Below the pieces are notes generated by a model. The model searched no databases, was not told the origin of the DNA, and saw nothing but the letters and a program-made list of their open reading frames with translations. The translations under genes and the position numbers were made by a program. A stretch of DNA of 64,000 bases from Bryopsis sp. KO-2023 (taxonomy: Eukaryota; Chlorophyta; Ulvophyceae; Bryopsidales; Bryopsidaceae). This document shows, piece by piece, positions 1 through 10,192 of the stretch. Positions within the stretch are counted from its first letter, which is position 1. Every line of letters begins with the position of its first letter. Location: positions 3,100,001 to 3,164,000 of the forward strand of contig BSYQ01000008.1 of assembly GCA_030272585.1 (NCBI GenBank), given 5' to 3'.

Positions 1-2349
1 AACCCCAGAAACAAAAGACCACCTCGTGTTTTTTTTCTCTCTTTTTTTCCTTTCTCCTTTTCCTTTTCTTTCCTCCCCAATCCTCCCCCAAAAAAAAACC
101 CCAGCCTTTTGCTTTCAGTTTTTTTTTTTTAAATCCCTCGAAAAATTTTTTCTTTCTGCATTTAGAATTATATTTTATAAAAAAAAAACAAAAAAACAAA
201 AAAAAAGTTTGGATATAGACCTTCGTTTTACCCATTGTCAGCTTTTTAAAATGTATTGTTTTTTTTTCTTCCTTTTTTTTTCTTCTTTTAAAATTCCCTT
301 CTTTTTCAGTCCCAATGTGGTTATCTCCTGTTTTCTGTTTTTTCTGTTTTTTTTCCTTCTAGGATTTAAAATTATAAAAAAAAAGGGATGGCTCTCTTCT
401 TTTTTTTTTACCTCTTTTTACATGATGTGTTGGTTTCCTTTCCTTTTCTTTTCCCCTCAGGTGTCGTCGAAAGGGAACAGGTAGAATATATATTGTTTGT
501 TTTTGGTTGTTTTTTTTTTCCCTCTTTTTTTTTTTTCGTAAACCTCCCTCAAACTTTTGTTTTTTTCATCAAACCCCTGCTGCTACCAACTTGAAAAAAA
601 ACTGCCAATTCAATCCGACATCAAATCAGACCTGATAAAAGATACCTTTATCAACCACCCACCAACAGTGGCTTGAGGGGGCCTCCCCTCCTCCCTTTTT
701 CCCCCTTTTGTTTTCTATTTTCCCCCACAAATTCAAATCTTTTTTTAATCCATCAATAAAAAAAGGAACAAAATGCATGTTTCTTTTTTCCTTTGCAGAG
801 TCAAAAAAAAAAGAACAGAAAACAAACGGGCATAACAGGCCCCCCCTGCTCCCACAAAATCCTGCCCTTCTAGCAGTAAATTTATGTATTTTCCCCAACT
901 CCTTTCCCTCTCTCTCTGTATTTTTCTTTTTTTCTTCCCCTTTTGAAAAACCCCATTCCCACTCAATAGACCCATATCCCTTATCCCCGAACCTCCTTCC
1001 TTTTTTTTTTCTCTTTTTTTTCCAACACTCCCTGAATATAAACCCCACAAAATGACACCTATAAAAAAAAAGAAAAAAAAAGGAAGGAGAAAGATCAAAT
1101 TCTGTTTTCAGATGGTTATGGAACATTGACTCTACAAACAAGTCACTTTTTTTTTTCACTTCTTTTTCCCCCCTTTTTTTTCCGTCTCTTCCTCGTTTCA
1201 AATAAAAACAAGCATAAAAAGGAACCAAAAAAAAAAAAAAAGACTTCTTTTCCTTTTTTCCCCCTCCCTTGTTTCGTATCCTTTCAACAAAAAAAAAACA
1301 AAAAAAAAACCAACTTCCTGATGAAAGCTGCAGCGTTTTCTTGTTTTCCTCTTTTTTTTTTTGGCTGTGTGGTTTCTTCTCTCCTTAGCACAAAAAGCAT
1401 TTCGACTGTCGACTTCATCCAATGAATCCCCAAACCATGTGTTAAAACGTCAACGAAATTTGGATTTTCCCTCGTGAAAAAAGGGAAAAAAAAGCAAAAA
1501 AAAAAAAAGCACTTGTATGTACCACCCAGCCTAATGTTGAAATAATCTTTCTTCTTTGTTTTTTCTTTGCCTCCCTCCTCCTCCTCCGGCTCCCTTTGAC
1601 TCTTTTTTTTTTTTAAGTTGCCTTTTCTCTTTTTTTCTTTTCACGAATTCTCCCAATAAACACATGGACAAAAAGCCCCACAGTATGGCTCCATGTTTTG
1701 ATGTTTTTTTGTTTCCATAAAATCTACCACACAAATCAAGACTGCCCATCCAAAAACCCCCAATACAGCACACTTTCTTTCTTTCTTTATGTCATCTTTG
1801 TTTTTTTTTATAACCATTTAACTTTGAAATTCTCTCTGCAAAAGGCAACGAAAACACACATACGCACACCCCACACTCCAACCACCCCCCCAAAATAAAA
1901 AAAAGGCCAAAACAAACAGAACAAAAAAAACAACCCTCTCTTTTCTTTTTTTCTACGAAAAAGAAAAAAAAAGCCCAGAAGACGGGGGGTAAAAACACTT
2001 GGGTGCCAAATATAATCCCCCACTCCATATCCGATCCATCCACATACTCACCCCGAATTCCCCCCCCCCCAAATTTTAAAACCTGGAGCGTCATAAAGAA
2101 TCCATAGAGACAACAAAAACAACAGACCGACTTCTTTTTTTCTTTTCTATCATTTCCACATGATATAAAAACAACGCACCGCCAACCCTCCGAAAAATCT
2201 GGACCTCACACCAAGAGGTCACAGATCCCTCCATTTTCCTTTCTTTTTTTTTTCCACTGTAGACCACGCAAGCCAAATCCTGGCTCATATAGAATTTCGT
2301 TTTTTTTTAAGGCTTTTTTTGGTTCGAAAGCCCAGCGCTGGCGAGACAA
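1..2349. other. Homopolymer-rich non-coding flank
   Basis: This stretch is dominated by T and A runs of 6-12 nt and has no open frame with protein-like composition. It lies downstream of the minus-strand UBP1-like gene and should include its 3' UTR. A good 3' splice site on the plus strand near 460 (pyrimidine tract then CAG) is followed by seven codons and a stop at 484, so the last exon of a gene entering from the left is possible but unproven. Similar acceptor-like sites near 798, 1112 and 1389 lead to no readable exon. Confidence 0.5.
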
Positions 2350-5300
2350 TCAAGAATAATACATTCCTGGATAGAAACCTCCGGGGGTTCCTACGAGAGG
2401 TGCCGAAACGCCTTGACGCGCGTTCCCTCGGCCTCCTCGTCCCAGCATCGGCATTTGCCCAGGGGAAAGAGGCACTTGTCCCTGAAATTGACTAGCCATC
2501 ATGAGCTGTTGCGAAGTCATTGGAGTCATAGTGGGCAACATGTATTGATGACCTGGGAGCAAACCCTAAAAGAAGAGACCCGCCACAGGATACGTGTTAC
2601 TTTCTCTACCTTAAAATAATAGGACCTCTAAAATACTGTAGAGAATCGAGGCATTCATTTTTTCTTCCCCGTTACATAACCCATCCGGGGAACTAGCATT
2701 TTTTGTTTGTTTTTCGTCAAGGGTTTCAGGGGAGGACAGGGTTTGAAAAGAGGATACTCGTAAAACTTGCTGGGAGTTGCCTGTGGCCGTTTTTGGCAGC
2801 AGTTCAACAATCCTTTCGACGACATGTCTGATATCCCATCCAGGAGCCTTCTGTGGCGTTGCTTTAAAAGAGATCGACCACCAAAAGGCACTACTCAGTA
2901 TATTTTCCACATAATGCAGTCTGTGTATCCATCCACCTGCATCATTGACGCGTCGTTTCCTCCGAGGAGACCAGTCATGGGCGAAAGGCCAGCCATCAGC
3001 ATGGACCTGCCGCTGGGAGCATCAGGGTGCTTTCCCCACGAACACTTCAACCCTTGCTGTGGTTGCGAACGAAAGCAAAGGAAAGGATGTCAAAATTATA
3101 CGAAAGCAAAGGAAAGGATGTCAAAATTATACGACAGTCTCTAGAAACGAGGGAGTATTAAGATGCATCGGATAAACAAGACGCACACACATTTTTTTTT
3201 TGTGAAGGGTGGACGTACGTATATGCGGTAAAACAAATTTGAGGTAAGAATTTGACAATTGATTGAGGGAAAATGAAAAAAGTGAAAAAGGGGGGAGTGG
3301 AGACAACATACTTCTGGGGCAAAGCTTTTCACGCTGGAGCCATCACGACCAGGCGAGGAAGCGGTTTCCCCAGCCTTGGATCCCGAAATAAGTTTTCCCC
3401 TGGTCTGTAGGATGGCGTTCACAGCATCGGAATGTTTCTGAAAGAGAAACGACAATGTCAGCTACCGGCTCAGTTTCAACAGGGGGGGGGGGGGAGCACT
3501 CTAGGTATTTCGAGGTCAGGTTCAGTAAAAAGCAAAAATGATCAGGACGAAAAAGGGGTTCCCACAAAGATTTTTCCCAGCAGGAGAATATCTGTGGAGG
3601 TCCGATTTAATACTTGAGAGGATCAAACCACAGCCAAAAAAAAACCCTTTACATTTTCTTGCCTGCTTACAAAGCTAAACACTGTTTGTTGAACCAAATC
3701 GGTAAAACATTTCCTATGATGCTTCATTGCACCACCGTACCTGAAATCTCACAAATCCATAGCCACCCTTTTTGTGTAGCTTGACATCAACGACTGGGCC
3801 AAAGGATTGGAAGTGGCGGCGAATATCAGTTTCGTTCATTTCAGGTGGCACGTTCCCAATGTACACATTGCTGTTGGTAGGGTCAGCCCTGAATAATAAC
3901 ATCCAAAAAAAAAGGGGGAGGGGTGAGAGGGGGAAAAAACACATCCACACTCGGAACTCAATTTCCACATCAAGTCACACTTCCTCACTCTTTCCTTCTA
4001 TTCACGACAAAAAAACAACAATCCCAATAGTGTAGAATGACCCTAATGAAATCGGCTGATACAGAAAACCTAATTTTCAAAAATTATGTGGAAAGTGATC
4101 CTCACTTGTCCAAAGTTTCGTAGTCCAGCGGCTGGGCAGCATCTTGCTGTTAGACAGAGCAAAAAAAACAGAAGAAAAAAAATGAGTTCCACGACACAGT
4201 CCCTTACTGCTTATGACAGGAGATGGTAAGTACAGATATACACTTATATATCGGTCTGTCATGGGATAGTGCTGATGTTTTGGGCAATTGCAGAGCTTGG
4301 CCGGACTTGATACGCACCTCGCTGACCTGCTTGTGCTGAGCCCACCCACATCGAACACGTCTGGACCCTATCAACTGACCATGCATTTCTTGAATGGCTC
4401 GTTCTGCTTCCTCCTTCGTTCGAAAAGAAACAAACCCATAACCCTTGGATCGACCGGTGCTGTGATCCCACATCACCCTGGCATCCCTGCATAAATAAAC
4501 AGACCGGTCTGGTGTTTAAAATCAACGACTCCAAGTCCAAAACTCGCCACAATACAAAACTAAACAAGAAAAGAACGCTCTCGACTGACGACCGAGGAAG
4601 TGCACCCAAAGGTGCAGGTGCTTAAAGAATCCCCACACCTTCCAACAGAGGAAAGAAAAACAAACAAACACAAAAGGCAGTGAAGGATTGCAGGTCTTGC
4701 CCTGGCCAGAATGACCGAGGGGGAATGAAGGAAGGGGAAGGGGAGGGAGGGAGGAGGGGGCTTGTTCGTGTGTGGAAAACAATTGACTTACGAGCAGTTC
4801 CCGATATTGGCATAAGCTGCGAGCAGGGCAGCATCCGTGACATCTTGACTGAGATCCCCGACGAAGATGTGGAAGTGCTTGCTGGTGTCCTCGCGCTGAC
4901 TGCTCTGAAAAGCCCAGTTCAGACGAACCTCGCGTCCGTAAATAACCTTGCCAGCCAGCGTCTGGAGCGCAATCTGCGCGCTGCGTGGTTCGTAATATTT
5001 TACGAAACCATACCCCGCACTCGTTCCGGTGGTTTTATCCTGTTGTACCACGCGTTCGTCTTAAAAATAGAACGTTGGAATGCCAAAAAAACACGGGGAG
5101 GGGGATTCGCCGTGCGCGGACCGTCGTGCGCTTACCCGAACGATTTTCACTTGCTCCAGAAGGCCGGCGTAGGAGAAAACCTCTTGCAAAGTATTTTCGT
5201 CGACGAAAGGATGGAGGTTGCCGACGTATCTGTGGACACCCACGACGGAGCGAGCAAAAACGAAAAGAATGCGTTCAGTTGACTGCACACTTCGAACAAC

Positions 5301-5491
5301 GAAAAACCTGGGGACCCAACGCGACATGGCAAAAACATGGGGAAAGGTTGCGCGGAATGCTGTCCAGGGGGAGCGTACAGCGTGTTGGGGTTGCCTTTGT
5401 CGTTTCCTCGGGAGGAGTTCGGGGGCGGCCCCTGGGCTTGAGCCCCTCCAGAATTTTTCCTGTGTTGCTGCGCTGGTCCCGGCGCCTGCAT
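2350..5491 (-). CDS. UBP1/TIA-1-like oligouridylate-binding protein, three RRMs
   Basis: Nine exons on the minus strand: 5491-5316, 5229-5136, 5039-4792, 4486-4327, 4146-4106, 3888-3741, 3437-3312, 3056-2937, 2565-2350; all phases agree, giving 442 residues. RRM1 begins at about residue 60 (RNP2 YVGNLH, RNP1 GYGFVKY), RRM2 at about 148 ([14 protein letters not shown]), RRM3 at about 248 ([14 protein letters not shown]). The linker motif [19 protein letters not shown] and the CSWGKH after RRM3 are typical of plant UBP1 and animal TIA-1/TIAR. The N-terminus is Pro/Gln/Asn-rich and the C-terminus Met/Gln/Gly-rich, as in the family. These proteins bind U-rich pre-mRNA and mRNA in the nucleus and in stress granules. 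Two points are uncertain. An acceptor-like site (TTTCTTTCAG) lies just 5' of the chosen ATG, so an upstream exon may exist. Exon 7 adds about 28 unusual residues inside RRM3. Confidence 0.9.
3070..3131. repeat. 31-bp tandem duplication next to a splice acceptor
   Basis: A 31-bp unit occurs twice head-to-tail (3070-3100 and 3101-3131) with no mismatch. It lies in the intron just upstream of exon 8 of the UBP1-like gene, whose acceptor on the minus strand is at 3058/3057. Read on the minus strand, each copy carries a CT-rich tract, so the duplication doubles the polypyrimidine tract of that acceptor. Confidence 0.95.
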
Positions 5492-6270
5492 CTCGCTGCT
5501 GGTTGGTCTGAAAGAAAACACTGGTAGCTACACGCCACGAGTCTGCTTCTTCGATCGGCTCGAAGGAGAAGAACGAACTAATCGAAAAGGAAGAGACCAA
5601 AAGACTTGCTCCCGAAAAAGATTCGGACCCTAGCCGACCGACCTGAGCACCGCAGGACAGTTGGCCAAAAGAAAAAAACCAGAAAACACTGAAAAAACAC
5701 GAGACTAGACTGAAAAGTTAGGTGCAATATGAAATGGTGAAGTTGCTCCACATATGCGGTGACCCGCCAGTCGTCCTCCAGTCGCTGACCTCAATTTTAG
5801 ATTTTGCAACGCAGAGCCGTCATGACGGACGAGCGAGCTCGTGGGAAGTCTGCCCAGCAGCCGGCGACAGCGGCCGTCGCGTATCCATTTCCACGAGTCA
5901 TGGACGACTACCACCATTACTGGTTTCTTTTCAAGACTTTCACACCCTTTGCTTTCTTTCTGGCCTTCTCAGAAAAAAAAAGGTAGAAAAAATCTTGTTC
6001 ACACAAGCAGGAGCGTTTTCTTGCTGGTTTTTTCTTTTATTTTTTCCCCTGTTTTTATTATTGTTGGAAAATGTGGAATTCTAGAATTGTGCCATGCGTG
6101 GAGGGAAGGATCGAAATGGATCTGCGATCAATGGCACTTGGGTGTTGTTTGTGTTTGAAGGTGCTATTACGCAAACCCCTGTGTAGTGAAACCACCAATC
6201 AACGAAAGTGAAGCAACGCAATCTCCCCCTTTGAATCGATCAATAATAGATGTACAACCCTCATGAGCCA
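5492..6270. other. 5' flank of UBP1-like gene
   Basis: Upstream of the minus-strand UBP1-like gene. Open frames on both strands between 5492 and 6084 overlap one another and show no domain. The region should hold the promoter and 5' UTR, perhaps with a 5' UTR intron ending near 5508. Nothing else was recognised. Confidence 0.4.
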
Positions 6271-6751
6271 TCATCCGCTATGGTCAACAAATATGGACTT
6301 GAGCAGGTTCTCCACAATCTCCTTTCGAGAGGTATGGGATCGTGAAATGTCGATGTTTGGTTTTGACCCGTTGTCTCTGAACTTTCGTTTTCTGTCGACC
6401 TTGTGTGTGGAGTTGGTCCTCTGCCAACGTGCAGTTTTTTTTAAATTGAAAGACTGGATGTAATAATTTTCCTGCTGTTGCACCCATCACAAAAAAAGTT
6501 TCCCCTCCACTCAACGCCTCCATCCAGCAAAACTCCATTTCAAGAACAAAAATGCTTCATCTTTTTGGGGAAAAAGGGGGGAGGGGGCGTGGCCGGTGAT
6601 ACACATATTGGATAACGATTAGTTGTTCTTTACAAAGATGGGTGTATTCATCTACCAGGAGTAAGTCCAGCTCTTTATCATTGCAATACGGTCCTCTGGC
6701 AAGTGCGGACACTCCATCGATTTTTCTGACGACCCTTTCGCCCCATTGCAA
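6271..6751 (-). CDS. Possible small two-exon gene, unknown
   Basis: Tentative. On the minus strand an open stretch near 6750-6590 reads VVRKIDGVSALARG and continues with acidic, hydrophobic and charged residues of ordinary protein composition. A second stretch, 6420-6271, follows a plausible acceptor (TTGGCAG), is Lys/Arg-rich, contains ISRSHTSRKEIVENLLKSIF and ends at a stop. A donor after IQY (near 6606) would join them in phase. No start exon was found. The transporter stop codon lies less than 200 bp upstream on the same strand, so this could be a separate small gene or chance. No family recognised. Confidence 0.22.
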
Positions 6752-6933
6752 AGGTATGCTTTTGCAACAAAAACCCAGAACTTGAACTTTGGCACAATCA
6801 AACCAACAGCCACACTTGTGATGAAGTTAAATTTCCAAGACCAAAAAGCCTACTTGAAACCCAGTCAAGAAAAGCAGCTCTGCTGATGACCAGGTAGGAT
6901 TAACCCCCTCTACCACGTTTCACCGAATGGACG
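6421..6933. other. Short gap around the tentative 6.3-6.75 kb exons
   Basis: Apart from the tentative coding stretches described for 6271-6751, this interval holds A/T-rich spacer and the presumed 3' UTR of the minus-strand transporter that ends at 6934. No repeat or RNA gene was seen. Confidence 0.4.
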
Positions 6934-8624
6934 CTAAGATTGCCCTGCCATCTTGGCTGGGTCTCGCATTATTTTATGATGCCATTCCAAAAATATAATT
7001 ACCAAAGAGATCACCAAAACAGCGATCAAAAGCCACTTCCCACCAAAAGTCATTTCCTTTCGATTCTGCCTGTATCTGCCCACCCACACCATCCCCACCG
7101 GCAAAACCGAAAAAATCAACAGCCGCAGCGTCCCCGAAAATTCCAGGGCCGAGAGGAAAATGTGGGGAAACGCGATGCCTATGAAATAACAGGGCATCAA
7201 GAAGAGCGCCAAGGGGCCCATCCTGCCGATATCGAACGGCCGAGATGTGGGGTCAGTGATCATGTCCGTTATGGAATCGACATTGAAACCGAGCAGCAAA
7301 TCCCGGATGAAGTCCAGGCACCCCAGACCCACCCCCAAGAACGAAGTAATGATTGCTAGGAAAGAAAACCACTCGAACGTCAACACCACCGGTTCGCCCC
7401 CCACCGATTTCATCCCACGCAGCACATCCTCCACCGATTCAATGGTGTCTCCTTTCTGCAAGGAGCCGACAATCACCAACTCCCAGAGTGCATACATAGC
7501 CAGCGGCACCAAACTACCGTACAGTATAGCTTTCCGAACATCGCCGACCGAAGCCATCGAAATCCTCAGCGACGGGACCATGTTGTGGAACGATAGAGCG
7601 GTGACCATCAGGGGCAGGTTCTTGGGAAAACTGGACCAATTTGAGTGCGACAGGGATTCTTGGTTGACCCCTCTACCGCCGAGAACTAAAAGCAAAGAAT
7701 AGGCCAGGATGCAACCGGCCATGCACCAAAAATTGACTCTGTTCACTGGATGGGACCCCAGGTAAATGACGTAACCCCACAGGAAGGTGAACACAGCAGC
7801 AGCAAGCCAACTTGGTACGGCAACCCCTGCTACCATTAACCCATCTCAACAACATGTCTATGTTTCTTACCTATTGAATTGCTCGTGCTCTGAAAAATTA
7901 AATATCATTCTTGGGATTTCTTAGGATTTGAGTTTTGTTTTTGTTTTGTTTTGATGGATGCAAGGATTTCAATCAGCGATTCAACAAGGTACATGTGGCA
8001 CTTTGAGACTGACATGGTGCGGTTTGCACAGTTGACAGGTCCCTTGGCTTTTTGGGCTCTACACTTCTTTAAAAAAAGTCAAGCATCGAGGCAATTTTCT
8101 CTGTGGCAACGAAAGGATGTGGATGCTCCGGGCCAAATGGAGGGGCTGAGTTCACTTTTCCTCAGATTCTGTGATTCTCATGGAACTGAACATCCCCTCA
8201 TGCAAACCTCTGCAAATGATTCTGAATCACCTGTCAAAAAGCTTACAGCGGGCACGATGAACTTCGGCGCCTCGGCCACATACGCAACCACGGTCGCGCC
8301 ATACACGAACAAATACATCCCGACGCAAGCAAACTTCGCGACGCTCCCCAGAGTGTCCTCCGCCATCGTCGATATGTTCGCGCCTTCCCCAAACCACAAG
8401 CTCAGCTCCAGTAGGAATAAAGCGGACACGTACAGCAGCGCCCAGCACCCCACAAGACCGAGGATCGACGGACCGAACCCTGCGTCGTACGTTTTCACGG
8501 GCAGAGCTATTATCCCGGCGCCAACCGTGCCCCCCGCCAGCAAAAACGTCGCTCCGGTGACGCTCATCGGGTTGGCCACAGGGGAGGCGGTTTCCTGAAA
8601 CCATTTTTCGACGCGTGAACGCAT
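6934..8624 (-). CDS. Tyrosine/tryptophan permease-family transporter (plastid/cyanobacterial type)
   Basis: Three exons: 8624-8247, a 19-nt microexon 7889-7871, and 7826-6934; 429 residues. The first helix carries GATFLLAGGTVGAGIIALP, the signature of the aromatic amino acid permease family (TyrP/Mtr type). Later segments fit the cyanobacterial and plant plastid members: a SFHNMVPSLR-like helix, then DVRKAILYGSLVPLAMYALW, and about eleven hydrophobic helices in all. The likely role is proton-coupled aromatic amino acid transport, probably at a plastid membrane; that location is inferred from the relatives. The N-terminus before helix 1 is only about 20 residues, short for a transit peptide, and an in-frame stop lies upstream. 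A targeting exon farther 5' (8.65-9.8 kb) is possible because an acceptor-like CCCCAG precedes the ATG. The microexon restores phase between two exons that cannot otherwise join. Confidence 0.88.
7871..7889 (-). other. 19-nt microexon of the transporter gene
   Basis: On the minus strand the 19 nt are flanked by AATTTTTCAG and GTAAGA. Exon 1 ends in phase 0 at 8247 and exon 3 must begin with two codon-completing bases at 7826. The 19 nt supply six codons plus one base, encoding STSNSI and the first base of a Gly codon, which fixes the frame. Without it the hydrophobic helices on either side are out of frame. Confidence 0.8.
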
Positions 8625-10192
8625 GCCAAGAACGGATTCTGGGGCATATCAACTTTTCACTTGATAAAACCCGCAACCGATGCTCCAGCCCAACGAATTC
8701 GCTTCTCAAGGTGTCAGATACTCTGACAATTCAGAGTCGACGCTTATCAAGACCCCTTTTCAAATACCTCTTTGGTCCAGCCATCATCAGATTGGTGGGC
8801 GTGAAAGGCGAAATCCTTCCCTGCCATTGCCGCTCGTTTTTGTTTTTTTTTCCTTCGTTCCCTCCTTGCGAATCAAGCGCACGAAATTTTCACCTGCCCG
8901 TTTTGCAAACCGAAACGCTTCTGTGGAACTGTACAGCAAATTTACTGCCGTGAGTCAAATCCTCGTGATCGCATGCACGTGCTGGCAACAGTGTTGAGGC
9001 GTTGGCTTGTTGATCAGTCCTCTGCGCAACCAGCACAAAAGCGCACCACCACCGGAAACGTGGCCTCATGACGAATCGAATCGCGCGGGAAGCGAGACGA
9101 TGGTCTATGCAAGCGAGGGGTCGGGACCGTGAGACGCTCAATACGTTCTGCTCTTTCTCGAACTGCATCCCTGTCGGAAAAATCTACCTCGCGCCGTTTC
9201 CTGTGTGCTTTCCCGTTCGACACGAAGGGAAATCGATAATCGGGAGGATGGCGCTCAATTCTCGCGAGTTCCTCCGCGCTGTGCTGGGCGGGGGCCGAGA
9301 ACCGAATCCCGAATCAAACCCTTCGAGTCTTTCGATCGAATCCCCTCGGAACCCCATTTCAAAAACGCGCCTGTTTTCTTGCATCGTCAACTTATGCTCC
9401 CAACCAATCGTTGCCATCGACCTTTGGCCAAGAAACGCCTTTTTGGGGACAGTTCGTCAACGAACGCAGAATCAACACCCGATAAACAACATCAACGACT
9501 CGTATTACTCAGTCGGGCTACAAGTACGACCGACGCACCAGAATCGATTCACGGACTCGGGAAAATTGAGCCAGCGACCAATTCGCACGGTCCAAATCTT
9601 TCCGTCGTGGGCGAGTCGTCTCGTGTTCTGTTTTCTACTGTGGAGGTGGAAATTTGCGACCGTAACTCGAGACTGCGACAAGCACTGATGAAGAAATCGC
9701 TCGACCAAGCGCCCAACCCCAGCCGGGGGGTCGACGTTGACGATATTGAGGTGGGGGAAAAAATACCGGCCCCCCCGAGTGTCCCAACCCAGACACGGTG
9801 TGCGACTGAAAAAAAGGACCGACGAAAAAAAAAAGAACATGTGGTCGTCCACCACCACCGCAGTTTCCACTGACCAAACCCTCCTCCCCTTATTTTGCTT
9901 GCCGCTGTGCGATACATGGGCTCGTCGTTTTCCTTCTTTTGATTTCCTTTTTTCCAGTTTTCGGTCTCGGTGGTCATGCTGTTCGAAACATTCCCCATGC
10001 ATGCCTGGCCGAGCCTTTTCCCGACCGTCAGCCCCACCGTTTTATCCCTCCGGGCGTTTGTTGCTCAGTCACACCCGGCTCTTTCCTGGAGCGTGGACCA
10101 TCAATCTGAAAGGGAAAAATTCGAATCGAAACTGGGGGGGGTAAATAAGAAATCGAGATTTCGAGACGTGTTTTCCGATGATCGACACCGAA
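8625..10192. other. GC-rich region between divergent genes
   Basis: This lies between the 5' end of the minus-strand transporter and the presumed start of the plus-strand unknown gene, and is richer in CpG than the rest of the window. Several frames are open on both strands (for example 222 codons at 9205-9873 on plus and 165 codons at 9505-10002 on minus), as expected where stop codons are rare, and none shows a domain. It may contain two promoters and an upstream targeting exon for the transporter. I could not choose between these. Confidence 0.45.

Noticed and set aside
26-1425. Several open frames of 70-200 codons in both directions, rich in Phe or Lys
   Set aside because: They are translations of T and A homopolymers and lack any domain or balanced composition.
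5061-5600. A 179-codon minus-strand frame covering the first UBP1-like exons
   Set aside because: It reads through an intron. Only the RRM1 part is conserved, and the Gln/Pro-rich N-terminus lies in another frame.
7247-7702. A 151-codon plus-strand frame inside the transporter
   Set aside because: It is antisense to conserved membrane helices and has no family resemblance.
9505-10037. Two long minus-strand frames (162-165 codons)
   Set aside because: They overlap each other and a 222-codon plus-strand frame in a GC-rich region with few stops, and there is no domain or splice context.
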